Shown here one piece after another: positions 22,723-34,900 of a stretch of DNA of 64,000 nucleotides. The stretch is from Actinostola sp. cb2023. Taxonomy: Eukaryota > Cnidaria > Anthozoa > Actiniaria > Actinostolidae. Where the stretch lies: positions 23,501 through 87,500 of the forward strand of contig JAUJYZ010000543.1 in the NCBI GenBank assembly GCA_033675265.1, given 5' to 3'. How positions within the stretch are numbered: position 1 is the first letter of the stretch; each line of letters begins with the position of its first letter. The notes below the pieces were generated by a model that worked only from the letters and a program-made list of their open reading frames with translations, was not told where the DNA came from and searched no databases. Both the position numbers and the translations under genes were made by a program.

Positions 22723-23868
22723 AAGGGGCAGTGTCAAGCCATATGACCGCGCAAGCCTGGGTACGAAGAAGCGAGAAATAATAAAAGTCCACCGTGGACT
22801 TTTATTATTAGCGATGTTTTCAATCCGTTTCCATCGACATTAATCATGTTTGTTCAAGCGTCTAATGGATCACTAGCAATTATTCAAAGCATGTTCTTCA
22901 TTTTCAACAATTCCTAGTGGAGATTATTCGTCGGGCTTCCTGTGGAAGCTCCGACTCTAAAAATGAGAAGCGTTCTTTGTCGTCGTCGTCGTCGTTGACC
23001 TCAAATCCAGCGCATGCGCCCTGTGCCGGCCGAAGGAGACATGAAGTCTGGCCAAGAAAGATTAGAAAGCACAAACCAATCAGGGAAAGCACCGGAGGTC
23101 AAGGGGCCAACATATAAGTATTTTGTCGTCTAAGTCTAAATTTAGATTGAAACAGGACGCTCTAGTAGCGTGAAGCCGGGCTATTAACGTTTTTACTGAT
23201 ATACTGTAAAGTTCGCAGTACTAAAATTGCAAGGAAAGCATGTTCTATCGAGCTCGAGTCACGCAACGACGAGCAACCAAAAACTGTTTCAATCGCACTA
23301 TAAGATATCTATATTTAGTTCAAATAGGTTACATTTCATTTAGAAGCCCGACTTCACGCTAGAAGAGCGTCTAGTTTCATCTTAGAACTGACTTTGAAGC
23401 CGTTGAAAAAAGTGTCGAACAGCCGTAGAGAGTCAGCCCGCCATCATCCTCGAGTGAAGAAAACCGAATTGTAAACCGGCAATTCTGGTCGATTGCGAAG
23501 GAATCTTGATCATCAATCGTAGGTGCAGTACTGTTCATGACTTTTGAAGAGAAAAACTCACGTAGAACGACTTGTAAACCCGGTGAGCTTCCCACCATCT
23601 ATTTATGTGTTGGGCTTCCTGTGTTTTATTTGATTGACCGTTGGAAGCCATATCGCCGTGAATTCACATCTAGAATTCAGTCCTTTTGATATATTGAAGT
23701 TCTAATATTGCTTTCTAAATAAAGATTAGTATCTACATGAGTCCTGTAGGTCATTTATTTAGCGATTAGAACGGTTTTAGGGGGGTTTTGTAACTCGCTA
23801 CCGGGCAAGGTAGGCTTCTCAACCGATTGATTTTGATGCGCATGCGTGAGGCTTGACACTGCCCCTTT
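22723..23868. mobile_element. TTAA-flanked MITE (AGGGGCAGTGTCAAGCC ends)
   Basis: The terminal inverted repeats AGGGGCAGTGTCAAGCC are bounded by TTAA on both sides, the target duplication typical of piggyBac and Kolobok superfamilies. There is no transposase. It contains a smaller inverted pair, GCTCTAGTAGCGTGAAGCC (about 23160) and its complement (about 23350-23370). Confidence 0.8.
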
Positions 23869-23945
23869 AACCGAAATTCAAAACACGATCGATCGTTATT
23901 TTGGCGGTGCTAACATATGACAGTCGAGCGATTTCGGTGGTACTG

Positions 23946-24581
23946 AGTTTGTAAAAACTACAGTTGATTTTCATTCATTTATGAAATCATTTTGCAAGGA
24001 ATTCATATCAGTAGCATATAAACTTACATTATATGTACTAAGTAGTAGGGGGAGAGCTCGGCTAAAAATCGCGGGATTTCCCTGAAATCGCTACCAGAGA
24101 TCAATAAGGACACAAACAACACTACTGGAAGGTTAGAGTTTATTTGCCCTATTATTTACGGAATTATCGACCAGAGCCTAAGGTCCCATACAAACTCTTA
24201 TATATAGCTCGATACAAGCCTCTCATTAATAGATTGGGCTACCTGTGATATGTATTGAAATGTACTGACTTAGTTCGCTTACAAGGCTTCCCTTTGTCTC
24301 TGTCGTTCAGTTCGCGAATATAATAGGCCGTGTTGACATAATTGGAGGCCCATACGTCTTTCATGGAAACGCTTTCATGCAGTGTAGTGCATCCCGAGTA
24401 CTCAATCGCACCAGGGCACGAGTGAACGCTTGTAAAGCGTCTATAGTTTCTGAAACAGTTCCCTAAAATCTAAGAATGTTTTCGATTGTCTTTTTGCCGT
24501 TCACATACCCGTGCTGAGCGTGGAAATTCTGCTTCAAATTGTGCAAGTAATAGGCTAAAACTACTTCTGTATGATCATACA
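23946..24581. other. Gene-free stretch
   Basis: Nothing identified apart from a solo TTGGGCTACCTGTG at 24234-24247. Confidence 0.5.
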
Positions 24582-25403
24582 AACAAGACGCTCAATGAGC
24601 GTTCACTCGGGCATTGTGAAAAGGAAAATGTCAGTTGTTCGAGGAAGTACTTGAAAATGAATGCCAGTTGGTTGAAGAACAAGGACAATGTCAGCTGCGC
24701 GAGGAGAGACCTGACAATGACTGACAGTTGCGTGACGAGGGAGACTATGTATATACATGTATGTGTCGAGTTCATTTGATTTGCCTTTGAGTTCATTTGA
24801 TTACCTTTTGACTTTGAGTTCAATTGATTTGATTTTGATGAGTTTGTGTAAAGGCCCCCTCTCTTCAGATCCCGAAACGTCGAGTTTGGAATCGAGTTCG
24901 GGTTCGAGTTACGGTTCGAACGTCGAATAAAACAAGGACATCTTCTTCAATACAATATCATTTCTCTGACGTCATGACAATCAGTGACAGTTGAGTGACG
25001 AGGGAGACTATTAGTCCGGTGAGTACGAACATGATACGTCTTGAGGTTGCATAGGTCAGATGGTTCCGATAACGGCCTCGCGTTTGTTTAAAAATATATA
25101 TATTTTAAGCGAGCTTCTAGTCCTTTTACCACTTCTAGTCATTGAACGATGAACTAGAATCCTGACCTTTTAATAGCTTGAAGATCTACAGCTGCTTTCA
25201 AAACTAAGATTCATAATCTACTTGAGTCCTGTGTCTCCTTTATCTTTTCAAATCTGCGGAGTAATCTTGAAACTCCGGATACGATTAAATACGTCGCATA
25301 CTCGTCATTTTGAAGCCGAACAAAACTACTACTACTACTACTACTACTACCGAAATCCGCATTTTCTAACTCGGGCGGCCTGCGGCCTGGGCCCGAGTAA
25401 TAA
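24582..25403. mobile_element. Dispersed element, AACAAGACG...GAGTAATAA family, copy 2
   Basis: It is nearly identical to 6519-7353, with a shorter (CTA)n tract. It has the same 5' hairpin CGCTCAATGAGCG and the same 3' terminal hairpin CTCGGGC...GCCCGAG followed by TAATAA. Confidence 0.8.
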
Positions 25404-25536
25404 GCTATTAGGTTTCACCAAGAGACCATATTAGACGACTGACACTTGTGAAGTGTTTCGATAATCGAAGAGAAAGTGAATGAATTTTCACGTTACATTG
25501 ACAAAACGTATTTGTCACGTGACCGAGTTTCATACC

Positions 25537-26420
25537 TTGTCAACCTCGTCCCCAGGGCCCTCTCTTCTCGCTTTCAAAATGGCGGTCGCTCGAGAGAAGA
25601 CCCTGGTGTAGGCTGAACTAAAACGCATTTTGATTGGATAACACAACAAGCCATCTAATTGGTCCATGTCGAAGGTTGCTAAATATAGCATAAATTAAGA
25701 TTCGAGTGAATTTATAGTTTCAACGGATAGTTCTTTTCTGGTCCTAAATGTATCGAATTAGGAAGATCGAAGTCGCTGCAAGTGATGTGTGAGTGTTATC
25801 GAAGCATTGAAATGTCTTTAGGAACATTAAAAAGTCCACCGATCGAGATCGTTTACCGTAAAGCAAGGTATCAATTTATACGAGCAAGACTACTCGGACG
25901 GCGACACGGCCAACTGATATATTATTGTCGTTGTTTACATAATTTGCTAGTGCTCTTGAGATTTGCAGTATGTGACACGTCAATCCACGTCAACATGTTT
26001 TGTACTTTAGCCGTTAGAGATGAAAGGTGTTTGTATACAAATAGCGAATAAAGTGTCTGTCTCATTATAAATTTATACACTTCCGAACCCCTATTTTTCA
26101 AATGGCCAGAATTGCTCCAGGTGATTTTATTTATTGAGGCAAAACAATCGCAACATCAACGAACGTATTTTCTTCAGTAACTCTTCACAAGGCCCTTGCG
26201 ATTACTTTCGACTAGCCTCCGCAGGCAACTCTAAAATACTAAAACTCTATCAGATGGGTTTCCTGTGGCACTGCATGCGGAGGCTAGAAAATGGCAGCCT
26301 GGGTACGAACCTCCAAGATTCTTGGAGACACGTGACCAGCCTACACCAGGGTCTTCTCTCGAGCGTCCGCCATTTTGAAAATAGCGAGAAGAGAGGGCCC
26401 TGGGGACGAGGTTGATACCT
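25537..26420. mobile_element. 0.9-kb TIR element (CCAGGGCCCTCTCTTCTCGC ends)
   Basis: About 80-bp inverted repeats at 25537-25617 and 26338-26420 include CTCTCTTCTCGC, AAAATGGCGG and GAGAAGACCCTGG. The interior encodes nothing recognisable. A variant motif TGGGTTTCCTGTGG is at 26255-26268. Confidence 0.8.
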
Positions 26421-26579
26421 TGTTTCAGACATGCTGCTTGGTTACACAGGTTACCCAGAGTTCAAGATTCATATGCGCACAAAGGTGCGCGCTCATCTCA
26501 TTTCATTCGATCAGCTAGTACAGCTTATAGATCCGAGTTGAAGACCCTGACACGATAAGTCCACATATATACCATACAT

Positions 26580-27042
26580 TAAAGTGCACCTAACCCCTGT
26601 GAGATTGTTTTAAAAATCTATTCAATATAAGCTGAATAGTTGTTGGGTTCAGTATTTTGTGATTTGAACCTTGCGTTTATGAGTTATAGAGGTTTGAAAT
26701 CTCAATATGCAAATTTGATGACGTCTACCCAGGAATTTGCCATAACTTATTTAGACTTTTTCAAGAAGAACTTATTTTTTGAAATGGGCAAAAAAGTTAT
26801 AAAATCATTTATAAAGACTGTGAAAATATTCTGTAAGTTTACAAATGTCAATAATCAGCACAAGGGCGTTTTTGTATAATAAATGATTCCTGGGTAGACG
26901 TCATCAAATTTGCATATTGAGATTTCAAACCACTATAACTCATAAACGCAAGGTTCAAATCACAAAATACTGAACCCAACAACTATTCAGCTTATATTGA
27001 ATAGATTTTTAAAACAATCTCACAGGGGTTAGGTGCACTTTA
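26580..27042. repeat. Foldback with about 155-bp arms
   Basis: AGTGCACCTAACCCCTGTGA (26582) is inverted at 27041; the arms run to about 26740 and from about 26885. The spacer is AT-rich with no gene. Confidence 0.9.
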
Positions 27043-28300
27043 AGCAAATGTACTTTGTACATTAAACCGGTGATAAAACCTAAGTACTGTTCAAATGTTT
27101 TACTACTATACAACAGCACCGCTGTCGCCTGATCTTCATATAGGCTTTCCCTAAATGCATACGGCTTTACAGTGAAGATGAAATCTACGTCGATTAGAAC
27201 ATAATAGTTGGCGATGAAAAAGATAAGGGATCCCGTGTATTAGTGAATGCCGCGACCAAACTAGAACAATGATACAATACAATACATTACAATAATGACC
27301 AATAAGGGATAATTTTAGATACTAGGCGGTTTCTCAGTGAGTAAAAATAAGCGTATATAATTTTTTTATATTATAGTGCGTTTATATACCAATACTGACA
27401 TAGCGCGCCGGACTGAGAAGATTATACGCGTGATGAACCCTGGTGTTGATGCCAAAAACTGATACGCTGAGAAAGTGTGCAAGGCCGAATATTACATGAG
27501 ATGATATTATTAGTCTCGCTATCAGCAGAGATCAGTATTGCAAGGACGGTATTGGTTGAGCCCTGTTAGGCCTTTAGGCGCTCCCTTTATCTAATAATCA
27601 CGGCCTTTATCTCAGATTGATATCCCATAGACTCTCCGTCTCCTGGTCGCAAATAAAACTCAGTTTGGGACTGCTTTTAGTGATATATACTAATACAAAA
27701 TCACTGCTATTTGTGTTTTATTGTTATCAGTAGATAGTTCCTTGTTTTTGTGCGCGTGTATTACGCCGTTTCTAGGCTCGTTTTTTTGGCGCTAAAAAGC
27801 CCATGCACACTCATAACGGCCCTTTACGCAAGACAGTATCTCATGAAGCGATCTTCCGCTCTAGATCTCCTTGATAACTAAGCATCCTTACGTATTCCTA
27901 TTGGACGACTCTCCACTATCCAAGTCATCAGTACACTGATTGGGAATAGTCCGCCATTTTGGCTGCAACTTATCTAAATGGCAGGACCTCAAAGAAATCA
28001 CTGGTTTGATCATTCTGTCGGGGACGAATAATAGCACAACAATATCACATTGTCTTTCATTAGAGACGCAACCTAAATTCAAAGAGAAAGAGGAAAAGAG
28101 AAAGGTACGTAAGAAAATGGCCGATTTTGTCCAAACCCTATTGGTTCCCCACCCACCCCTAGTCGTGCAGTGTTTGTGCATCTATTGTGGCAGCGGATGG
28201 ACATGTGAGCATCCATAATGTAAGCATTTTGTTTTCTTCTTTTCTCAATTCACCTCTACTTTTAACACTAGAAATTAATGGAGTTCTAGAGCTTCTGAGG
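27043..28300. other. Gene-free stretch upstream of Scm
   Basis: No confident gene. Short overlapping frames on both strands at 27888-28218 have no recognisable domain. Confidence 0.45.
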
Positions 28301-28623
28301 TACAAATCAGGTTTACCTGAGAGTGTAGTGATTTTGGCGCGTTTTTTAGTTGTGAAGTTGATTGAAAGCGCTTCAAGTCGTTATCTACGATCCGCCAACA
28401 AACGACCACAACAGTCTATCGATCGTAGCCCATCCGTTTGATAACCACCAGTAGAGATAAGACACCATTCATCTGCTTTGACAGTTCTACGACACGGGGG
28501 ACCTGATCTGTTCTTACAGCATCTGGCATTGAGAGCGTTTGCTGTGCCAAATCACATCTCTTTGCTCGCCTGTGGGCGGCCATCTTGGAATCTGTTGACG
28601 GACGCGCGAAGTACTCGAGCAGA
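28301..28623 (+). promoter_or_regulatory. Presumed promoter and 5' UTR of Scm
   Basis: This is the sequence directly before the first Scm ATG. It is more GC-rich and richer in CpG than its surroundings (for example CGACACGGGGGACC, GACGCGCGAAG), as expected for a TATA-less housekeeping promoter. The transcription start cannot be placed. Confidence 0.35.
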
Positions 28624-28707
28624 ATGTCAGCGAAACAAGAAACAGCCGCCACTGCAGACGAGGTTTCCACGAAGAACGGCGAAAAGAACTTCAACGAAGA
28701 AATCAAG
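28624..28707 (+). CDS. Scm: Scm exon 1
   Basis: It has the initiator ATG and 28 codons, ending EEIK before GTAAGT (phase 0). The sequence is polar and acidic without a domain. The start was chosen because it is the first ATG in frame with the donor. Confidence 0.65.
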
Positions 28708-28959
28708 GTAAGTCTTTGTGTCGAAGAATTTAACGATGGCTGGACAAGTTGCAGTGAAATTTGATCTCATTGAAATAAGCTTAGTGAATTATCGGTGTTT
28801 GTGTCGAGTCCTCTTGTAATTGTAGTTTCTTCTCGTCGTAAACACCAGAAAACAAAATAGTAGTAGCATGTAGTCATACTCATATATTGTAGTCTTGTAT
28901 ATGTTGTAAGGGATGTTGTTGTGTAAAATTAGTAAGCTTATTTAGTTTACTATAGAGTA

Positions 28960-28994
<35 letters not shown>

Positions 28995-31900
28995 AGCTTA
29001 TACTTATAGTCAGTAGTGAAACTGGACAATCCTTGCTCACAAAATACATTTAGCATTTTATATCCGCTTCATTACCATGTCCACATAATCGCTTGCATTA
29101 GCTGAAGTCACAAGGAACTGACTTGCAGGACATTTGTCCCATTTTTCTCTTTCTCTCTCTCTCTTCCCATTCAATCATTCACTGTAAACTGATCTCATAC
29201 TGACAACACAATGATTAGTTCTCACTAATGATACAGTATAAAAAGATATAGAGAGTGTTTACAACTCCAACTGAAAAATGTTAAAGAGAAAATGCCAAAC
29301 TCTCCAAATCATCTGTTAATTTGGATGATTTGTTATCTAGATTTCTCTTGCAAATTTTTCAAATTGTTCGCCCTGAATTGTACACTTTACATGATCTGAC
29401 ACAGAAAAGGATTTAATTCTTCCATCAGTTTTCTAATAATAATTATTTTCAAGTCAAACTTTTCAAAAAATTATTGAAATTATTGATGTTGAGAGTTGTA
29501 TTCATTGATGACCCAGTACTTAGGTTAGCCCACCAGTCCAGACAACTGACTCTGAACCGTACTGTTACACCAAGATTATGCCGCTATCTGAAGAAAAACA
29601 CATTTCTTATCTGTCAGTGGTTGCAGTTACAAGTTTATAGCAATTATGGTTTTAGTTTTGTTACTTCTGTATATCTTTGTTTGCATGAAACCTCTTTATT
29701 CTTTGCTCATTATCTTGTGAAATTCAAAATATTGAAAAAGACTTTAAGAGTTGTAGACTCAATACTACTATTTACTATTTCATTCAAGTACTAATTGTGC
29801 ATTTGTCGTACTATGCGAATTTATTCATTATTTGTGGTTGAGTTTTTCATGAAATAAAGACTTTAATATTTGTATAGAAACATCCTTCATTAACATAATA
29901 ATACTATACATGAAATTCGTTCATTTGTTCAAGATAGATAGACAGATAGACACCTTTATTTAAACACAAATAAAACAGCAGGATAGTCCAGTCAGTGGCT
30001 AGCAGCCTCTGATATCAAAAGGAGCCCTGTGACACATATACAATATACAATAAATAGATTTAAAAAAATTTGAAATTCATTGTAACATTTTAGAACTTAC
30101 CAGGTATTCACTTCTTCTCGGCCTTTTGGAATGTGACTTTGACATTCTGTGCATTCCATATTCAGTTGTACTTGCTGTTCGGCACTGTAGTCCATACAAA
30201 CTAAGTGTTTAAATCAGGCAGGCTTCTATGCCTAACGTGATAGGGACAGTTTGCTAGTTATTGCTCTAGATAAATCCACTGTACCAATTTTCTCTTTTAC
30301 TCTCTTTTACTAATGTCCAAAACGTCATTAAAGTTCGTCCCATTTACATGTAAATGTACTGTACATTATAAGTAGTGTTCAATATTCAATCTAACATATA
30401 GAGTTGATGTTCGCTAAAGTAAATATGTTATTCACCTGACTCATTTTAGCCCGAGCTGCGGGTGAAGGTCAAACTGAGAAGGGCCAAAACATATACACCT
30501 ATTTCAAATAACGTTGTTGCGTTCAAAGCAACAAGCGTCAAGCCAAGACCGAAGTGAATGCTGGTTTTGTGTTGGCAATTATTTAAATCACAATTGTTTC
30601 TATAAGGACTAATTACAAAATGTGAACATTTCCACGTGCTTGTTTGCATATCACACTTCGTTCCATAGAAAATAGGTCTGATTTAAATAATTTGCCAACA
30701 CAAGACCAGCATGCACTTCGGTCTTGGCTTGACGCTTGTTGCTTTGAATGCGACAACGTTATTTGAAATAGGTGTATATACACAACAACAAACAAGTACC
30801 CTATTATTATAAGATTTAATAATTGGGATTTAGAATGACTTCTCAATTTTAGCCTGTAAAATGAGTATTTAAAATGAAATTGTTATAATAAATTGTTAAT
30901 AATTTTCAATTAGTACAATAATAATTTAATACTTTTAGAGGTACATGCTTGTATATGTGATCGCCATTTACTATTGTAGGATTATGCTAAGACTACTATG
31001 AATGAACTGCTGGGTATGTTTGGTTACGACGAGGAAATAACTAGCGAGTCTGTGAATAACCTTGATATCAAAGTACCGGCATCTGCTGAAGAATCCTCCA
31101 CCGCATCTGCCACCTCGTTTGTAACTGCTCTGCCATCTGTCACAGTTGCCATGGTTACTGCCCAGACGTCAACCCCTGGTGTCCCAGCACCAGTAATACT
31201 GACTAGCTCATTACCATTGACTGTTCCTGAAGACTCGTCGGACGATACTCCAGTTATTGTCAAAGTGGAGGGTATGTATTACTTGTGTGTTCCTGTGTCA
31301 CATTGTTTCAATTTTGTGTGTTGTTTGCTCTCTCTCTTGCTTACAACAAGGATTGTTTTGCCACCCTACTGCAAATCAACTGTGTATTGTGTCGTATGCA
31401 AACAATATTGCTTACTAGATTATATTCAGTATTGAATAGCATATTCAAAACACTATAAAGTACTGAGTATCACATTGTAGCATATACTATCACATAGATT
31501 GATATTGAACCAAAGTCACTGAATTGCAAATTTATGTATTGTAGTATTGTATTAACTTTTATTTTATACACAGATACATAGACATAATAATACTTGATTC
31601 TATTCAACCTTTGGGGGGAGGACTGGAGGACTTTTATATGGGAGTCCCCCCCCCCCCCCCCCCCTTCTCCCAGCCCCCAGTTTTCTTGTATCAGTTCTGT
31701 ATTACAGATGTAAATTGTACAGTATGTGTATGTTCAACATATAATAATAATAATAATAATAATGATGATACTTTATTTCAAAATAAACTCAATTATTTGA
31801 AAAAGGTGAATCTTGAGGTTATCCGCTATGTACAGATCACCTACATGTAACAAAACAAAAACAAAAACATATTTTACTAATAATGTTGTAATATGTTGCA

Positions 31901-34900
31901 GGTAACACCAGCGTTAGTGACATAATAAGACAACAAAATGGTATCAACACTACTTCTAATGCTAACGTAAGTATGATCAACATTATGACAAATAAACTTC
32001 TCTCTGAGTGACTTTCAGGTTTGTTTCCACACTGTAGAATACTGTAATTAGGGATTCCTCAAGGAAATTGGAATCAATTACAAGTATGTATGCAGATAAC
32101 CTTACTGGAGTAAGTGACCTTGACAATTAAAAAGTTTCAAATGAACATAAAAATCAGCAGATTGAACTAACAAACTGACATGGAAATATATATTTCAAAA
32201 GTATTTGCGATAGTACACAAGCTCTGATTGGCTGGCTGCCATGTTTATATCAGAGGATGGATCACTCACAAAATCATCCAAAAATCACAATCACGCCCAC
32301 TCAATTAAAATCATATTCAATTTTTTTTATAAAAGCTACCATATTTACTCATTTAAGCAGCCCCACCAACCCCACTGCCCTCGCCCCTGCCCCTGCCTCC
32401 CCCAATGAGGGTTTATAATGTAATTTCAAAGCTCATAGGACAAAAAATGATTATCATAGCTGGAAAGAGCTCGTTGAAATTAGTAAAAATGTGAAGCTTG
32501 GAAAAGATCGCTTCACAAATTGTGAAGATATGAATTTTCAAAAATCGAAATTTTATATGAAAACCTTTGGAAATTACGCTTGGAGGCAACTCTTGCCTCC
32601 AACAAAGGTTTTCATACAAAATTTCGATTTTTGAAAATTCATATCTTCTCGATTAAGCGCCGCATCTGATAGCAAAATTATTAAGTGCCGTCCTCAAATA
32701 ATCGAAGTACTATCAGGCTATCTTGAATAATGAAAAAAACAAGGAAGGTACAGAATAACTCAATCTAAATCAGCCTGGGAAATTAATTTTTCTGTATTGT
32801 AATGTTAAATATAAATAATAATAATAATAACAACTTTATTTAAGTGTCTAGTCTTCTAGCAGAGCACAAGTGTTCCACTAATCGGGGACACTTACAATGT
32901 AGTAGTATAGGTCAGGCCACACATGCACGCCGGGAACGCAGTTCGAAGTGTGTATATTTCATTGATCTCTCATTGAGTTCTCTCTCCAGAACTTTTGCAA
33001 TGCATAGTTCCATGGTGAAGGCCAAGCATTTGGCAGGAACAACTCTCTCTTTCTCTTTCCAGTGACTTGTGCGATGAGTTTTAAAAAGTGTGGTCAACTT
33101 GTGGCAAGTCTAGAACATGACCAGTTGACAAGTGTCGTCATCTCGGCCTGCTCGTTCTTACTACGATATACACCAAATGCATTATCATCATGCTCTTTTG
33201 CTTCCACACGAATAGCCATGTTACATTCTAGTATTTCATCGACGATGGGAGTCCACACAGATTTATAAACATGATGTCCTTGAATAACCATGTCAAAGTC
33301 TACTTTAAAGTACATTTTGAACTTTACCGACTTTACCCTTGTGGGTACAATAAATCGTTGTTGTTGTTGGCATTATTGTAGTTTTTGCTTGACTGCTAAA
33401 TACCGGTACACGTGATAACCAGATTGACCAATCAGACAGAGTCATTCCCACGCCTGAAATGTTGTAGATGTCATGATAAACAATTTAGGCAGTAAAGTAG
33501 TACTGTATCTTTATAGTACACAAGCGTGAAGACTGTGGAAGCAGTGAATAAAGATTTGGTTTCGCATAAAGGAAAAAGAACACAGAAATACAGCCTTGAA
33601 GTAAAGAAAGAAGTGATTGCGTATGCAGAAGTGCATGGAAATCGACCTGCTTCCCGGCAATTTCAAGTCAATGAAAGGAGAATACGGGAATGGAGAGCAA
33701 AGAAAAGTGAAATCGAACAAATGGTTGCAACTAACAAGGGAAAACAAAGAAGCAGATTGAACGGAGGCGGCAGAAGACCGCTAAGCAAGAAATTGGAGGA
33801 AGTCTTGTTGGAATGGATCAACAACAGACGGGCTAGTGGTTTGCGAGTTTCATGTAAGCTTATTATGAAGAAAGCTGAAATAACTTATCACAATATGGAA
33901 AGTTTAAATAACAAAGACGCTGAAGACTTCAAAGCTTCAAAAGGATGGTTGTCACGATTTATGAAGCGAAATTGTTTATCCTTGAGAAGAAAGACATCTG
34001 TTGCCCAACAAGATCCAGAAAGGCTGGTAGCGAAACTTGTGTCTTACGTAATTCAAGTTAGACGACTGCAAAAGAAGCACAATTACCAACCCTCTGACAT
34101 AATTGCAATGGGTCAAACTCCTGTATTGTGCAATATGATATCACAATCTACCATTGACGCAGCTGGTAAGAAGTCCATTACTTTAAGAACGACTGGCCAT
34201 GAAAAGTCCAGAGTATCTGTATGTTTAGCTGCCAAGGCAGATGGAACCAAACTCAAACCTATGGTGGTCTTCAAAGGAGCAAAGAAGGAAGTTGCAGCTT
34301 TGAACCAAGAATTCAAACAGAGAGCAGTCATTGCAACTTCAAGTAATGCTTGGATGAACACTGAATTAACTCATGCTTGGGTCGACTCTGTTCTCGGGGC
34401 GTTTTCGTTAAACCACAGGTGGCTGTTAGCTTGGGACTCCTATGAGTGTCACATGGAACATAGCGTTAACGAGTCATTAGAATCAAAGAAAATCGACCGA
34501 ATAATTGTTCCAGGAGGTTGTACCAAATATATTCAGGCTCCAGATGTGAGCTGGAACAAACCATTTAAAGCCTTGTGCACTGAAAAATATGATGAATGGC
34601 TGGGTACAGTTGGAATACATGAAGAAACAGCAACTGGGTATTTGAAAGCGTCACCGAGAAGACTCATTTTGCAATGGATTCTGGAGGCTTGGGCAGAGTT
34701 ACCCACAGAAGTTATCAAGAAATCTTTCACATGCTGTGCGTTGAACCTTCCTGTAGACGGGTCAAATGACGATTCAATACATTGCTTCAAAGACGGACAG
34801 CCTTGTAGCACTGGACGAGAAATGCTTCAATCACAGCTGGATATCCTGAGTGAACCTGAAGTGGAAACGAATCCTTTTGAATGTGATGAATTAACGACAT

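Larger units (their letters stand above)
22491..23945. mobile_element. Nested repeat cluster: outer foldback split by later insertions
   Basis: CCGAAATCACTCGACTGTTA... (22491-22555) is the inverted partner of about 23868-23945. Joined, the arms would meet at a palindrome centred on a TTAA, into which two further elements went: a 164-bp foldback (22558-22721) and a TTAA-flanked MITE (22723-23868). Confidence 0.75.

Noticed and set aside
28416..28706. Minus-strand 96-residue frame opposite Scm exon 1
   Set aside because: Shadow of the promoter/first exon; the plus-strand exon has a good GTAAGT donor and joins Scm.
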